A stretch of 45,673 nt of DNA from Sphingomonas sp. IC081 (GCF_006874585.1 NZ_CP029767.1:1-45673), one strand, 5' to 3'. Counted from the stretch's first letter, positions 31,348 to 39,624 are shown. Notes: generated by a model from the letters alone, not told the origin. A program made the numbers and translations.

Positions 31348-32682
31348 ATGAACCGCAGGGATGTCATGATTGCGGGTGTTTTGGGTATTTCCTCGGATCC
31401 GCTCAAAGTCTTGACCGCTAACGCCCAAGAGGCACAGCGCGAGACAGTGAACAAAGTAGCGGCATCGTTTCGATACAATGAGGACAGCCTCGAGGCGGCC
31501 AAATATAACTCAGACCTGCTTGACCAGATCGCCGAGCATCTCCGCCTTGCGAACCCGCGCAATCCCGCGGCAATCGCGGCCGATGCGGGCCAGGTCTTTC
31601 TGTCCCGGACATTCGAGCTCCCGCATCAGGTCTCGCTCGACACGCCACAGACGCGCTGGAGCGCGGCGCAGTCGTTCCAGAGCCAAGGCTACGGCCCTGA
31701 AATGATTGGCTATCTTTTTACGCTCGGATCGAGCCGACTGCAGGACAAAGTTGCCTTTCATTGCCGGATCAACGCTGTCATCGACTGCAATCACGTGCCA
31801 GGGCTCGGCGGGGTCTGGACCAACATGGCGCAGGAGCACAGCGGCATCGATCAGGCCACGATCATGAACTGGGGCAGCAGTGCCATAACGTTCGAAGCTT
31901 ACCAGCACTGCACGCCGCAGAACTGGACTCTGAACGACATTCACGCCTTTCCGTCCAGCACGGCGAAGGACCGGACATTCGTCCAGATCAACGGCAATGC
32001 CAATCAGGGCCGCATCACCAAGGCATCGCTCACCACCGGGGCACTGGGCCAGCGGCAGGCATGCGGCCTGCTCGCCAATGCCTCACGGGTCGTCGTCGAA
32101 GGCCTGCACGTGGAGAATCTGGACAGTGGAGTCATCTTCACAAATGGCGCCTCCGGGAGTGTCCGTGACAGCGAGGGCTTGGGCGGAACCATTGGAAAGG
32201 GACTGGTCGAGACGCTCGTACGGATCCGAGCCGGTGCTGGCGCCGCCATCGTGGTCGACAATTGCCGTCGCTTCGGCGCGGTGAATCTCGTCGTCGACGA
32301 GCGCCTCGGTCTGCGTATCACCGAAGACCTCGCGCGCTACACCAGCGGCGAGACCGCCAGCTTTGTCGAGCGGGCGGACAGACTCTACGCGGGCAACCCG
32401 GACAACAGCGCGCTGGATATCGTCGCGGCCGGACAGCAAAGGGCGGACCTGATCCGCTTCCTCAAGCCGGATGGTACTGTGATGAGCGCGATCGACGCCT
32501 CGGGACGGTTCAGGATCAACCGCGCCCTTGATGAGCGGAGCACCGAGATCGAGAGCTGGTCGCCGGCCAGGGGCATTGCCGATCGTTCGCCGTTCGACAC
32601 CCGCTCGGCAAACGTCGCGCAATTGGCTGAGCGGCTTAAAGCGCTGATCGACGATCTGCTCGCGGCCGGCGTCATTGAATGA
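31348..32682 (+). CDS. Exported right-handed beta-helix protein, possible polysaccharide lyase or hydrolase
   Basis: 444 residues with a short Tat-like N-terminus (MNRRDVMIAGVLGISS; twin Arg at 3-4). The middle of the chain (about residues 90-330) has the short repeating strands and Asn/Gly turns of a parallel beta-helix (FVQINGNANQGRITKASL, RVVVEGLHVENLDSGVIF, AAIVVDNCRRFGAVNLVV). Such folds are found in polysaccharide lyases and tailspike-like hydrolases. No catalytic residues can be assigned by eye. EPS loci often encode one such enzyme to trim or release the polymer. It has its own leader region and is followed 109 bases later by the oxidoreductase gene. Confidence 0.65.
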   Translation: MNRRDVMIAGVLGISSDPLKVLTANAQEAQRETVNKVAASFRYNEDSLEAAKYNSDLLDQIAEHLRLANPRNPAAIAADAGQVFLSRTFELPHQVSLDTPQTRWSAAQSFQSQGYGPEMIGYLFTLGSSRLQDKVAFHCRINAVIDCNHVPGLGGVWTNMAQEHSGIDQATIMNWGSSAITFEAYQHCTPQNWTLNDIHAFPSSTAKDRTFVQINGNANQGRITKASLTTGALGQRQACGLLANASRVVVEGLHVENLDSGVIFTNGASGSVRDSEGLGGTIGKGLVETLVRIRAGAGAAIVVDNCRRFGAVNLVVDERLGLRITEDLARYTSGETASFVERADRLYAGNPDNSALDIVAAGQQRADLIRFLKPDGTVMSAIDASGRFRINRALDERSTEIESWSPARGIADRSPFDTRSANVAQLAERLKALIDDLLAAGVIE

Positions 32683-32791
32683 CCGGGCACATGCGAGCCT
32701 TGACACTCCGGCCGGCGGAGACGCCTGATCGATCCTCGGCCGGAATCATCGTCTGGACTGATGAAGCGCGAAGGGAGGCGGCGCCAATTTC

Positions 32792-34366
32792 ATGATCACC
32801 GATCTGCAGAATGCCGCGAGCGACCTGGATCTGACCGATGAAATCTGCGTGATCGGCGCTGGAGCGGTCGGTCTGGCCCTGGCCGTCAAGCTTGCGCGAG
32901 CCGGGCACAAGGTCACTCTGCTGGAGGGCGGCGGCAAGGGACTCGAAACCAAGTCCCAGGAGTTGATGAAGGGCTTTTCGGTCGGTCATCCCTTCAAGCA
33001 TCTCGGCATCGGGCGCTATCGGGTGCTTGGTGGCTCGACGACATTTTGGGGCGGGCAGGTCGTTCCATTCGACTCCTTCATCTTCGAGGAGCGTCCGTGG
33101 GTCGCGCCGTCCGGCTGGCCGATCAGCCATGCTGACCTGCGCCCCTATTATGACGAGGCCTATGCGCTGGTTGGCTTATCCCGGGCCGAAATGGAAGATG
33201 CGAAGATCTGGGACAAGGTCGGCGTGTCGGCGGATCTGGGTGATGACGCGCTGTCGCTTCAGCTGACAAGGTGGATTCCTCAGCGCAATTTCGCGAAACT
33301 CTTCCGGAAGGACATCGACGCAAACACCAGTCTGCGGATCGTCACGCACGCCAATGTCACCGGGTTCGAGGTCGATATGGCGGGCAAGGTGACGGAGACC
33401 AACGCCAAGGCCGTCAATGGCCGGACGTTGCGTCTCAAGACGGACCGAGTCATCGTGGCTTGCGGCACGATCGAGACGGTCCGGCTGCTGCTTCACCCCC
33501 TGTCCAACGGGCAGCCGGCACCATGGCACGATAATCCCTGGCTTGGCGTCGGCTTCCTCGACCATCTCGACAGCTTGGCGGGCGAGGTCGAAGTGATCGA
33601 CCGCGACCGCTTCCATGACCTGTTCGACAACATCTATCTCAAGGGTTTCAAATATTATCCGAAGATCAGGCTTTCCCAAGCCGCGCAGAAGTCCAAACAG
33701 GCCGTGGATGTCGCAGCTCAGTTTCGCTTCGATAACCAGTTCAGCGAGCATCTCGACAATATCAAGATGTTCATCCGGTCGCTCATGGACGGCCGGATGC
33801 CCGACAATCCGCTGAAGATACCCGCCCATCTGCTCGCGGTACTCCGGGTCGCCGCGCCGCTGGTCTGGCGCTATATCGTCGCCAACCGGTCGTTCAAGCC
33901 GGGCGGGACGCGCGTGCGTCTCGCCCTTTATGGCGAGCAGATTCCCACGCGCGTCAGCCGGATCCGCTTGAGCCCCGAACGCGACGCCCTTGGCATGCAA
34001 ATGGTGGAAGTCGACTGGCAAATCGATGGCCGGGAACTCCAAGCGTTTTCGGATTTCGCCGGGCATGTCAAAGCGGCGCTCGAACGGCTTGGCCTGGCGA
34101 ACGTCACACTCGACCCGCAGCTCGAACACGAGGATCCGGCCTTCCTCTCGCGCATAGGCGATGCGATCCATCAGATGTCGGGCGCGCGGATGGGGCGTAA
34201 CGCCGACGAGGGCGTGGTCGATGCCAATTTGCGCGTGTTCGGTACGTCGAACCTCTATCTCGCCAGCGCGGCCGTTTATCCAACGACGGGCTTCGCCAAT
34301 CCGACCTTCACGGCGATCTCACTGGCGTTGCGTCTGGCGGACCACATCGGGGAGAATCGGCTTTGA
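32792..34366 (+). CDS. GMC-family FAD oxidoreductase
   Basis: 524 residues. The FAD dinucleotide-binding motif GAGAVG is at residues 22-27 with E45 ending the second strand (VTLLEGG). A GGSTTFWGGQ loop that packs on the flavin is also present. The C-terminal domain holds H460 (GDAIHQMSGARMG) and N503 (GFANPTFT), the His-Asn pair of GMC enzymes. There is no signal peptide, so it acts in the cytoplasm or at the membrane. It would oxidise a sugar hydroxyl or a sugar-derived alcohol. Its stop overlaps the start of an aldo/keto reductase (34363), suggesting the two act in sequence, for example an oxidation followed by a stereo-inverting reduction. The substrate is unknown. Confidence 0.85.
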   Translation: MITDLQNAASDLDLTDEICVIGAGAVGLALAVKLARAGHKVTLLEGGGKGLETKSQELMKGFSVGHPFKHLGIGRYRVLGGSTTFWGGQVVPFDSFIFEERPWVAPSGWPISHADLRPYYDEAYALVGLSRAEMEDAKIWDKVGVSADLGDDALSLQLTRWIPQRNFAKLFRKDIDANTSLRIVTHANVTGFEVDMAGKVTETNAKAVNGRTLRLKTDRVIVACGTIETVRLLLHPLSNGQPAPWHDNPWLGVGFLDHLDSLAGEVEVIDRDRFHDLFDNIYLKGFKYYPKIRLSQAAQKSKQAVDVAAQFRFDNQFSEHLDNIKMFIRSLMDGRMPDNPLKIPAHLLAVLRVAAPLVWRYIVANRSFKPGGTRVRLALYGEQIPTRVSRIRLSPERDALGMQMVEVDWQIDGRELQAFSDFAGHVKAALERLGLANVTLDPQLEHEDPAFLSRIGDAIHQMSGARMGRNADEGVVDANLRVFGTSNLYLASAAVYPTTGFANPTFTAISLALRLADHIGENRL

Positions 34367-35328
34367 ACGTGATCCTGCCCGGCGGACGCGTGACGACGCG
34401 CATCGGCTTTGGCTGCTCGGGGCTGAACGGCGGGCGGGACCGCAGAAACAGTCTGGCCCTCATCGAGGCCGCACTCGAAGCGGGTATCCGGCATTTCGAC
34501 GTTGCGCCATCCTATGGCAATGGGCAGGCCGAGGCGATCCTCGGCGAGGCGCTTCGCGGCCACCGCGATGCCGTGACGATCACGACCAAGTTCGGCATAC
34601 CGCGTCCACGCAACGCAACGCTTATTGCGTCGCTGCGTGGGTGGCTGAGGCCAATTCTCGGTGCGCTGCCGGCGCGCTGGCGCGAGCGGGCGCGCAGGCA
34701 GACCGTGGGGGGCTCGGCGCGCACCTTCGAGCCTGCGGCGCTGAGGCAATCGCTGAGTGAGAGTCTGACAGCGCTTGGCACCGTTCATGTCGATCTATTG
34801 CTGATGCACGAGATGCGGCGGGGCGATTGCAGCGCAGGCCTTTCCGACACCCTGTCCGAGCTGCGCGCCGCCGGCCGGGTTCAGGCGCTTGGTGTCGGTA
34901 GTTCACGGCCGGACAGCCAGGCTCTGTGCACGGAATGGCCGGAGCTGTTTCACGTGGCACAACATGAATGGTCGATCGCGGATGTTGAGATTGTGCCGCT
35001 TCCTGGAAGCTTGACCATTACACATCGTGCAATCCGCAATGGCCTGACCGCCATCGGTCAGCTCCAAGAAACGGACCCCGCGCGACTGGAGGCCTGGTCG
35101 CGGATCATCGATGCGGACCTTCGTGATCCTGAGGTGCTGCCGCTGTTGCTGTTGGGCGCCGCGTTGGATCAGAATCGCGGCGGCATTGTGCTGGCATCGA
35201 CTTCACGCCCACGACGTGTCGCGTCTTTGGCGCGCGTGGCAAACGACGAAGGTCTCATCCTGAAGGCCAGGGCGCTCTATGAACTATATGGTCGTGTCCC
35301 GCGGAGTGGTGTAGGAAGGTTTCCCTGA
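34363..35328 (+). CDS. Aldo/keto reductase, 3' end altered by an IS
   Basis: A 321-residue (beta/alpha)8 reductase with the full catalytic tetrad: D46 and Y51 (HFDVAPSYGNG), K76 (ITTKFGIP) and H149 (LLLMHE). A LGVGSS strand also fits the family. It uses NADPH to reduce a carbonyl and is translationally coupled to the GMC oxidoreductase. The last 11 residues or so (GRVPRSGVGRFP) are encoded by what looks like the end of an IS256-family element starting near 35290. The native C-terminus is therefore missing, but the catalytic barrel is complete. It closes the EPS locus. Confidence 0.85.
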   Translation: MNVILPGGRVTTRIGFGCSGLNGGRDRRNSLALIEAALEAGIRHFDVAPSYGNGQAEAILGEALRGHRDAVTITTKFGIPRPRNATLIASLRGWLRPILGALPARWRERARRQTVGGSARTFEPAALRQSLSESLTALGTVHVDLLLMHEMRRGDCSAGLSDTLSELRAAGRVQALGVGSSRPDSQALCTEWPELFHVAQHEWSIADVEIVPLPGSLTITHRAIRNGLTAIGQLQETDPARLEAWSRIIDADLRDPEVLPLLLLGAALDQNRGGIVLASTSRPRRVASLARVANDEGLILKARALYELYGRVPRSGVGRFP

Positions 35329-35453
35329 GAGGGTAGCCACCGTCGATCTTCTGGTAGGGTTCGGATGCGACTCGAACCTGGAGAAGACGACGATGACCGA
35401 CGACAGAATGGCCCTGATCGAGCTGATTGAACCGCGCCGGGTTTGTCGGAGGC
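35290..35453 (+). mobile_element. Left-end fragment of an IS256-family element
   Basis: The sequence from GGTCGTGTCCCGCGGAGTGG onward ends in a start region, ATG at 35393 reading MTDDRMALIELIE, the typical opening of an IS256-family transposase. It then runs into the end of an IS21-like element near 35454. Only about 160 bp remain. Confidence 0.65.
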
Positions 35454-36032
35454 TGTTGATTTGCGCTGAGACTTGACCCGGGATTTTCATTGAGAACTGA
35501 CCCGGGTGGGTGTGGGTTATGTGCTGCCCCGGGCGGGCAGGGTCAAGAGTTGGCTTTACCCCTTTCTGACTTTTGGTGTTGTGGAACTGGTCCTGAAGCG
35601 GAAGCTGTCATTGCCGGTTTCCAGGATATGGCAGTGGTGAGTAAGGCGATCGAGCAAGGCCGTGGTCATCTTGGCATCGCCGAAGATGCTGGCCCATTCG
35701 CTGAAGCTCAGGTTGGTGGTGATCACGACGCTGGTGCGCTCGTAGAGTTTGCTGAGCAGATGGAACAGAAGTGCGCCGCCTGACGGGCTGAATGGCAGAT
35801 AGCCAAGTTCATCCAGGATGATGAGGTCGAGCTTGAGCAGGCGTTCGGCCAGCTGGCCAGCCTTGTTGGCCGCCTTTTCCTGCTCGAGCGCATTGACCAG
35901 ATCGACGGTGGCGAAGAAACGCACCTTCCTTCGATGGTGTTCGACAGCCTGGACGCCGAGGGCGGTGGCGATGTGACTTTTTCCGGTGCCGGGCCCACCG
36001 ATCAGTACGACATTGTCGGCGCTGTCCATGAA
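35454..36032 (-). mobile_element. 3' remnant of an IS21-family element
   Basis: The end TGTTGATTTGCGCTGAG carries two copies of a terminal repeat, GAGACTTGACCCGGG (35468-35482) and GAGAACTGACCCGGG (35492-35506), spaced 24 bp, as IS21-type ends do. The istB 3' part follows. istA is missing. The remnant is cut at 36032/36033 by a Tn3-family end. Confidence 0.8.
35556..36032 (-). pseudogene. istB: istB, 5'-truncated IS21-family helper ATPase
   Basis: The frame encodes the C-terminal part of IstB: Walker A GGPGTGKSH, Walker B DLIILDELGYLPFS, then VVITTNLSFSEWASIFGD and LDRLTHHCHILETGNDSFRF. About 158 residues remain of roughly 250; the N-terminal part is removed by the Tn3-family end at 36033. 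The Met at 36029 is an internal codon, not a real start. Inactive for transposition because both istA and the N-terminus are gone. Confidence 0.88.
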
Positions 36033-36070
36033 GGGGTCGTTTGCGGGAGGGGGCGAAATCCTACGCTAAG
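36033..36070 (+). repeat. 38-bp Tn5393-like inverted repeat
   Basis: The 38-mer starts GGGGTCGTTTGCGGGAGGGG and ends CTACGCTAAG. From memory this is the Tn5393-type end with very few differences. Its inner 10 bases overlap the stop codon of the tnpR gene that follows. No partner end is found in the window. Confidence 0.75.
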
Positions 36071-36675
36071 CCGAGGACGCGCTTTCCGTAATCTCTGAGT
36101 TCACCCTTGGGACCGACATAGCGGTAGAGAGTGACGCGCTCGATCCCGAGTTCCTTGCATAGATCGGAGACGGACGTGTCGCGCTGGGCCATGGCGGCCT
36201 GGGCGAGGCGCACCTGAGCTTTGGAAAGGGCAAACTTGCGGCCGCCCTTACGGCCCCGCGCGCGGGCGGCGGCCAGGCCAGCCATGGTGCGCTCGCGGAT
36301 CATATCCCGCTCGAACTCCGCCAGCGTGGCGAAAATGCCGAATACCATACGGCCCGATGGCGTCGTGGTGTCGATCTGCGCGCCCTTGCCGGTCAGCACC
36401 CTCAGACCGATGCCTCGATCCGACAGGTTCTGCACCGTGCTGACCAGATGCGCGAGCGTTCGGCCGAGCCGATCGAGCTTCCAGACAATCAGGACGTCGC
36501 CGTCGCGCAACGATTTGAGGCAGGCGGCAAGACCGGGTCGATCATCACGGCTACCGGATGCACGATCATCATAGATATTGCCTGGCTCGACACCGGCGGC
36601 GCGAAGAGCGTCGTGCTGCAGGTCGAGGGACTGCGAGCCATCAGCTTTGGAGACGCGGGCGTAGCCGATCAGCAT
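36061..36675 (-). CDS. tnpR: Serine resolvase of a truncated Tn3-family element
   Basis: 204 residues with the catalytic N-terminus MLIGYARVSKADGSQSLDLQ, VWKLDRLGRTLAHLV, and GRMVFGIFATLAEFERDMI. The C-terminal helix-turn-helix is VSDLCKELGIERVTLYRYV. The gene is complete, but its transposase is absent and the sequence on its 5' side stops at another element's end at 36724. Its TAG stop lies within the 38-bp inverted repeat, so the transposon tip also encodes the end of the protein. The res site would lie in 36676-36723, where little sequence is left. Confidence 0.88.
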   Translation of the reverse strand: MLIGYARVSKADGSQSLDLQHDALRAAGVEPGNIYDDRASGSRDDRPGLAACLKSLRDGDVLIVWKLDRLGRTLAHLVSTVQNLSDRGIGLRVLTGKGAQIDTTTPSGRMVFGIFATLAEFERDMIRERTMAGLAAARARGRKGGRKFALSKAQVRLAQAAMAQRDTSVSDLCKELGIERVTLYRYVGPKGELRDYGKRVLGLA

Positions 36676-36723
36676 GGATCACAAACGAAGGTTTGAGGTG
36701 GCGGAGCGAGCATAGGCATTTGA

Positions 36724-36761
36724 GGGGTGACTACACGAAAGTGACGTATCTGCACGGTAAG
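36724..36761 (+). repeat. 38-bp Tn3-family inverted repeat (second copy)
   Basis: Identical to 9290-9327 and facing 38949-38986, with which it bounds a 2263-bp remnant transposon. Flanking bases TTTGA and AATTG do not form a target duplication. Confidence 0.88.
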
Positions 36762-36780
36762 GGCGAACGGATAGCGAACG

Positions 36781-37303
36781 TCATGCGGCTAACAGGGAGC
36801 TGACGGCGCGCAGCGGTCGCAACGCATCCGGATCGGGCCGATCATCGACATTCCAGCTATAATCACCGGTCAGCGAAATATGCTCCCAGCCCAAGGGTGC
36901 GATGTGGCGGGCGATCTCATCGGGCGTGCCGATGTCCGCCAGCGCCATTTCGAGATAGCGGGTGTTCCACAAGATGATGGCGGCGACGAGCAGATTGAGG
37001 CCGGAGGCACGATAGGTCTGGTTCTCGAACCGACGATCGCGCAGTTCGCCTAGCTGGTTGAAGAAGATCGCGCGGGCGAGCGCGTTGCGGGCCTCGCCCT
37101 TGTTGAGGCCCGCCTGGGTGCGCCGGCGCAGATCGATGTCGCGCAGCCAGTCGAGCATGAAAATCGAGCGTTCGAGGCGGCCCAGTTCGCGTAGCGCGAG
37201 GGCCAGTCCGTTCTGTCGCGGATAGGCGGACAGGCGGCGCAGCATCGCCGAAGCAGTGACGGTGCCGGTGCGGATCGACGTGGCGAACCGCAGCAGTTCG
37301 TCC
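36781..37303 (-). pseudogene. tnpA: 3' fragment of a Tn3-family transposase gene
   Basis: Encodes the last 170 or so residues of the same transposase as the fragment at 9347, including the third catalytic residue (NKGEARNALARAIFF). It is cut by IS6100 at 37304. Sequence identity with 9347-9869 is complete as far as can be read by eye. Confidence 0.9.
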
Positions 37304-38183
37304 GGCTCTGTTGCAAAGATTGGCGGCAGTCAGAGGTAGGCTGTCGCTCTGCGCCGATCAGGCGGCTGCTGCGAAATGGTGGTTGAGCATGCCCATGGCC
37401 TCCGTCAGCGCCGAGGGCCCAATGCCAAAAGCTCTCTCCACAAGGCGCACCTCGCCCCTGATGCCGGGCTGCAGGCACCAGGGGCGAGCCTGTCCTTTGC
37501 GCAGGGCTCGCATGACTTCGAATCCCTTGATCGTGGCATAGGCCGTGGGGATCGATTTGAAACCGCGCACCGGCTTGATCAGTATCTTGAGCTTTCCGTG
37601 ATCGGCCTCGATCACGTTATTGAGATACTTCACCTGCCGGTGGGCCGTCTCCCGGTCCAGCTTTCCTTCGCGCTTCAATTCGGTGATCGCTGCACCATAG
37701 CTCGGCGCTTTGTCGGTATTGAGCGTGGCAGGCTTTTCCCAGTGCTTCAGGCCTCGCAGGGCCTTGCCCAGGAACCGCTTCGCTGCCTTGGCGCTGCGGG
37801 TCGGCGACAGGTAGAAATCGATCGTGTCGCCCCGCTTGTCGACTGCCCGGTACAGGTAGGTCCACTTGCCCCGCACCTTGACGTAGGTTTCATCCAGGCG
37901 CCAGCTCGGATCAAAGCCACGCCGCCAGAACCAGCGCAGCCGCTTCTCCATCTCCGGGGCGTAGCACTGGACCCAGCGATAGATCGTCGTATGGTCGACC
38001 GAAATGCCGCGTTCCGCCAGCATTTCCTCAAGGTCGCGATAGCTGATCGGATAGCGACAATACCAGCGCACCGCCCACAGGATCACATCACCCTGGAAAT
38101 GGCGCCACTTGAAATCCGTCATCGTTCCGTCCGTCCAATCTCCGCCAAGCATGCTCAAGCTTCACGATTTTTGCAACAGAGCC
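37304..38183 (-). mobile_element. IS6100 (IS6/IS26 family)
   Basis: Exactly 880 bp, with terminal GGCTCTGTTGCAAA and its inverted copy TTTGCAACAGAGCC at the ends, which is the length and end sequence of IS6100. The flanking 8-mers (GTTCGTCC and TACCAGGC) differ, so this copy is not a simple insertion. It joins a tnpA fragment to an SDR fragment, the usual trace of IS6-family adjacent deletion or cointegrate formation. Confidence 0.95.
37358..38122 (-). CDS. tnp6100: IS6100 transposase
   Basis: A 254-residue DDE transposase from the ATG at 38120-38122 (MTDFKWRHFQGDVILWAVRW). The catalytic residues lie in SWRLDETYVKVRGKW (D), TLNTDKAPSYG (D) and NVIEADHGKLK (E). A helix-turn-helix-like N-terminus (DLEEMLAERGISVDHTTIYR) is present. 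Complete and presumably active. IS6100 is widespread in sphingomonads and in degradative and resistance plasmids. Confidence 0.95.
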   Translation of the reverse strand: MTDFKWRHFQGDVILWAVRWYCRYPISYRDLEEMLAERGISVDHTTIYRWVQCYAPEMEKRLRWFWRRGFDPSWRLDETYVKVRGKWTYLYRAVDKRGDTIDFYLSPTRSAKAAKRFLGKALRGLKHWEKPATLNTDKAPSYGAAITELKREGKLDRETAHRQVKYLNNVIEADHGKLKILIKPVRGFKSIPTAYATIKGFEVMRALRKGQARPWCLQPGIRGEVRLVERAFGIGPSALTEAMGMLNHHFAAAA

Positions 38184-38876
38184 TACCAGGCCAAGCCCCT
38201 GATTGTTGGACGAAGGCTCGACAACTTGCGGGAGCTACAGACCGAAATTGACGAGCGGTTCAATGTGCCGTGCGAGATTATAGTGGCTGATCAACGTGAA
38301 ATCGAGGGCAGGGAGAAAATCGCGGCTAAGGTTGCAGAATTGCAAGTAACAGCCGCTTTGTTGGTTGCCGGAATGACGAGCGTTGGTTCATTTGATGCAG
38401 GCCGTGCCGACACTTATGCCGAGGTAATTGAAACAAACATACTCGGTTTCACGGATTTGCTGGCTCGCCTGATTGCGATTTTCAGGGAGCAGCCGTTTGA
38501 ATCCTCAGTAATCGCCGTGTCGAGCCTGGCGGGCGAAACATCCGTGCCCTTCCAAGCGGTCTACGGCGCGTCGAAAGCCTATGTGAGCACCCTCATGCGA
38601 GCGCTTTCCGTGGAGCTTGCCGGGACGGGAGTGAGTGTTGGGTCTTTTGCACCCGGTGGAATCGACACAGACATGGCTGCCCTCAGCGATTTGAAGTGGG
38701 GGAGGTTGGGTTTGATGGACGTTGACCGGTGCGCGGCCCATGCAGTCCACGCTCTGGTTTATCGGCAATCCTTCGCCATACCGGGGATGGGCAACCAGCT
38801 CACATATTTGGCGAGCAGGGTTCTACCTCGATCGTTGGTCAATCGGATTGCCGCCCTCCCATATCGGCGCCCGTAG
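38184..38876 (+). pseudogene. 5'-truncated short-chain dehydrogenase/reductase gene
   Basis: In frame from the IS6100 edge, the remaining 230 residues cover an SDR from the second strand on: LIVGRRLDNLRELQTEIDER, VIETNILGFTDLLARL, and the active site SVIAVSSLAGE with YGASK (Ser, Tyr, Lys all present). The ending includes SFAPGGIDTDMAAL. The N-terminal glycine-rich cofactor motif is gone, so the product cannot bind NAD(P) normally. The fragment is the only cargo left in the remnant transposon. Confidence 0.88.
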
Positions 38877-38948
38877 GGCGGCACCACATAAAAGGGGCAG
38901 GAAAGCCTGCGAATAGCATCTGCTGGCATCGTACCGGATTTGTTCGCC

Positions 38949-38986
38949 CTTAGCGTGCAGATACGTCACTTTCGTGTAGTCACCCC
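38949..38986 (-). repeat. 38-bp Tn3-family inverted repeat (right end)
   Basis: Reverse complement of the 36724-36761 end with one base changed. It abuts the integrase fragment at 38987. Confidence 0.88.
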
Positions 38987-39260
38987 AATTGGGCGCAAGA
39001 CGAAGCGCCTCAGCAACACCCCCCTCCCCCAGCAGAGCGCGCACGCCATGATCCGCCGGCGGGCGGCCGCGATCGGCATCGAAACCGCGATCGGCAACCA
39101 TTCTTTCCGCGCGACCGGGATCACCACCTACCTGAAAAACGGCGGAACGCTGGAAACGGCTGCAACGATGGCAAACCATAGCTCAACCCGCACCACCCAG
39201 CTTTATGATCGCCGGCCCGACGATGTGATACTCGACGAGGTGGAGAGAGTCTTGATTTGA
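38987..39260 (+). pseudogene. 3' fragment of a tyrosine recombinase (integrase) gene
   Basis: The frame reads the C-terminal catalytic region of a phage-type integrase: GNHSFRATGITTYLKNGGTL (His, Arg), TMANHSSTRTTQLYDRR (second His and the nucleophile Tyr), and the ending DEVERVLI. It begins abruptly at the Tn3-family end at 38986, and the N-terminal two thirds are missing. It probably belonged to the plasmid backbone or an integrative element before the transposon arrived. Confidence 0.85.
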
Positions 39261-39282
39261 AAGCTGGGCAGCGCAGCAACGG

Positions 39283-39300
39283 ACTTGCGCCGGCGCAAGT
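39283..39300. repeat. 18-bp perfect palindrome before a small gene
   Basis: ACTTGCGCCGGCGCAAGT lies 15 bases before the ATG at 39316 and overlaps its leader. Its core recurs right after the same gene at 39625-39640. Confidence 0.8.
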
Positions 39301-39315
39301 GAGGGAAGGGAAGAT

Positions 39316-39624
39316 ATGACGGAACCACAACCCCAGTGGATGCCAGATCAGGACGTTGCCTATGACGGCGCAAGGGACAGCATCAACTACGTGGTCGGGA
39401 TGTGTTCGGCCGCCCTCGACGAGGAAGAACGGAAAGAGGCCCCCAATCCTGACCGCCTCGCTTTCCTGCACCTGCGGATGCGTCAGTGCGCTGAACTTCA
39501 CAGCGCCTTGAGCTTCTATGACGGCGCGTCCGTTGCCGATGTTAGGCGCGATTTCGGTGCCATCATTCGTGCTGATCGGGCCGAGTGGGACCAGAAAAAG
39601 CAGGCGGTGGCTCTCGATGCCTGA
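39316..39624 (+). CDS. Small hypothetical protein framed by identical palindromes
   Basis: 102 residues (MTEPQPQWMPDQDVAYDGAR...), acidic and mostly helical, with VVGMCSAALDEEERKEAPNP and LAFLHLRMRQCAELHSALSF. A GGGAAGGGAAG lies 2-12 bases upstream. No family recognised. The 16-bp palindrome core appears just before the gene and directly after its TGA, so the gene may be autoregulated, or the copies may act as a regulatory site and a terminator. It lies between an integrase remnant and the transfer region. Confidence 0.65.
   Translation: MTEPQPQWMPDQDVAYDGARDSINYVVGMCSAALDEEERKEAPNPDRLAFLHLRMRQCAELHSALSFYDGASVADVRRDFGAIIRADRAEWDQKKQAVALDA

Larger units (their letters stand above)
36724..37303. 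repeat. 580-bp direct repeat, copy 2
   Basis: Appears identical to 9290-9869, in the same orientation. It ends where IS6100 begins at 37304. The preserved identity implies recent duplication or ongoing exchange. Confidence 0.88.
36724..38986. mobile_element. Remnant Tn3-family transposon carrying IS6100
   Basis: Bounded by 38-bp repeats at 36724-36761 and 38949-38986 (one mismatch, GGTAAG versus GCTAAG). Inside are a tnpA 3' fragment, IS6100 and the 3' part of a short-chain dehydrogenase gene. IS6100 probably removed the middle of the original transposon by adjacent deletion. Confidence 0.75.

Noticed and set aside
33176..34171. A 331-codon minus-strand frame opposite the GMC oxidoreductase
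   Set aside because: The plus strand carries the FAD site and the catalytic His/Asn, so the minus frame is a shadow.
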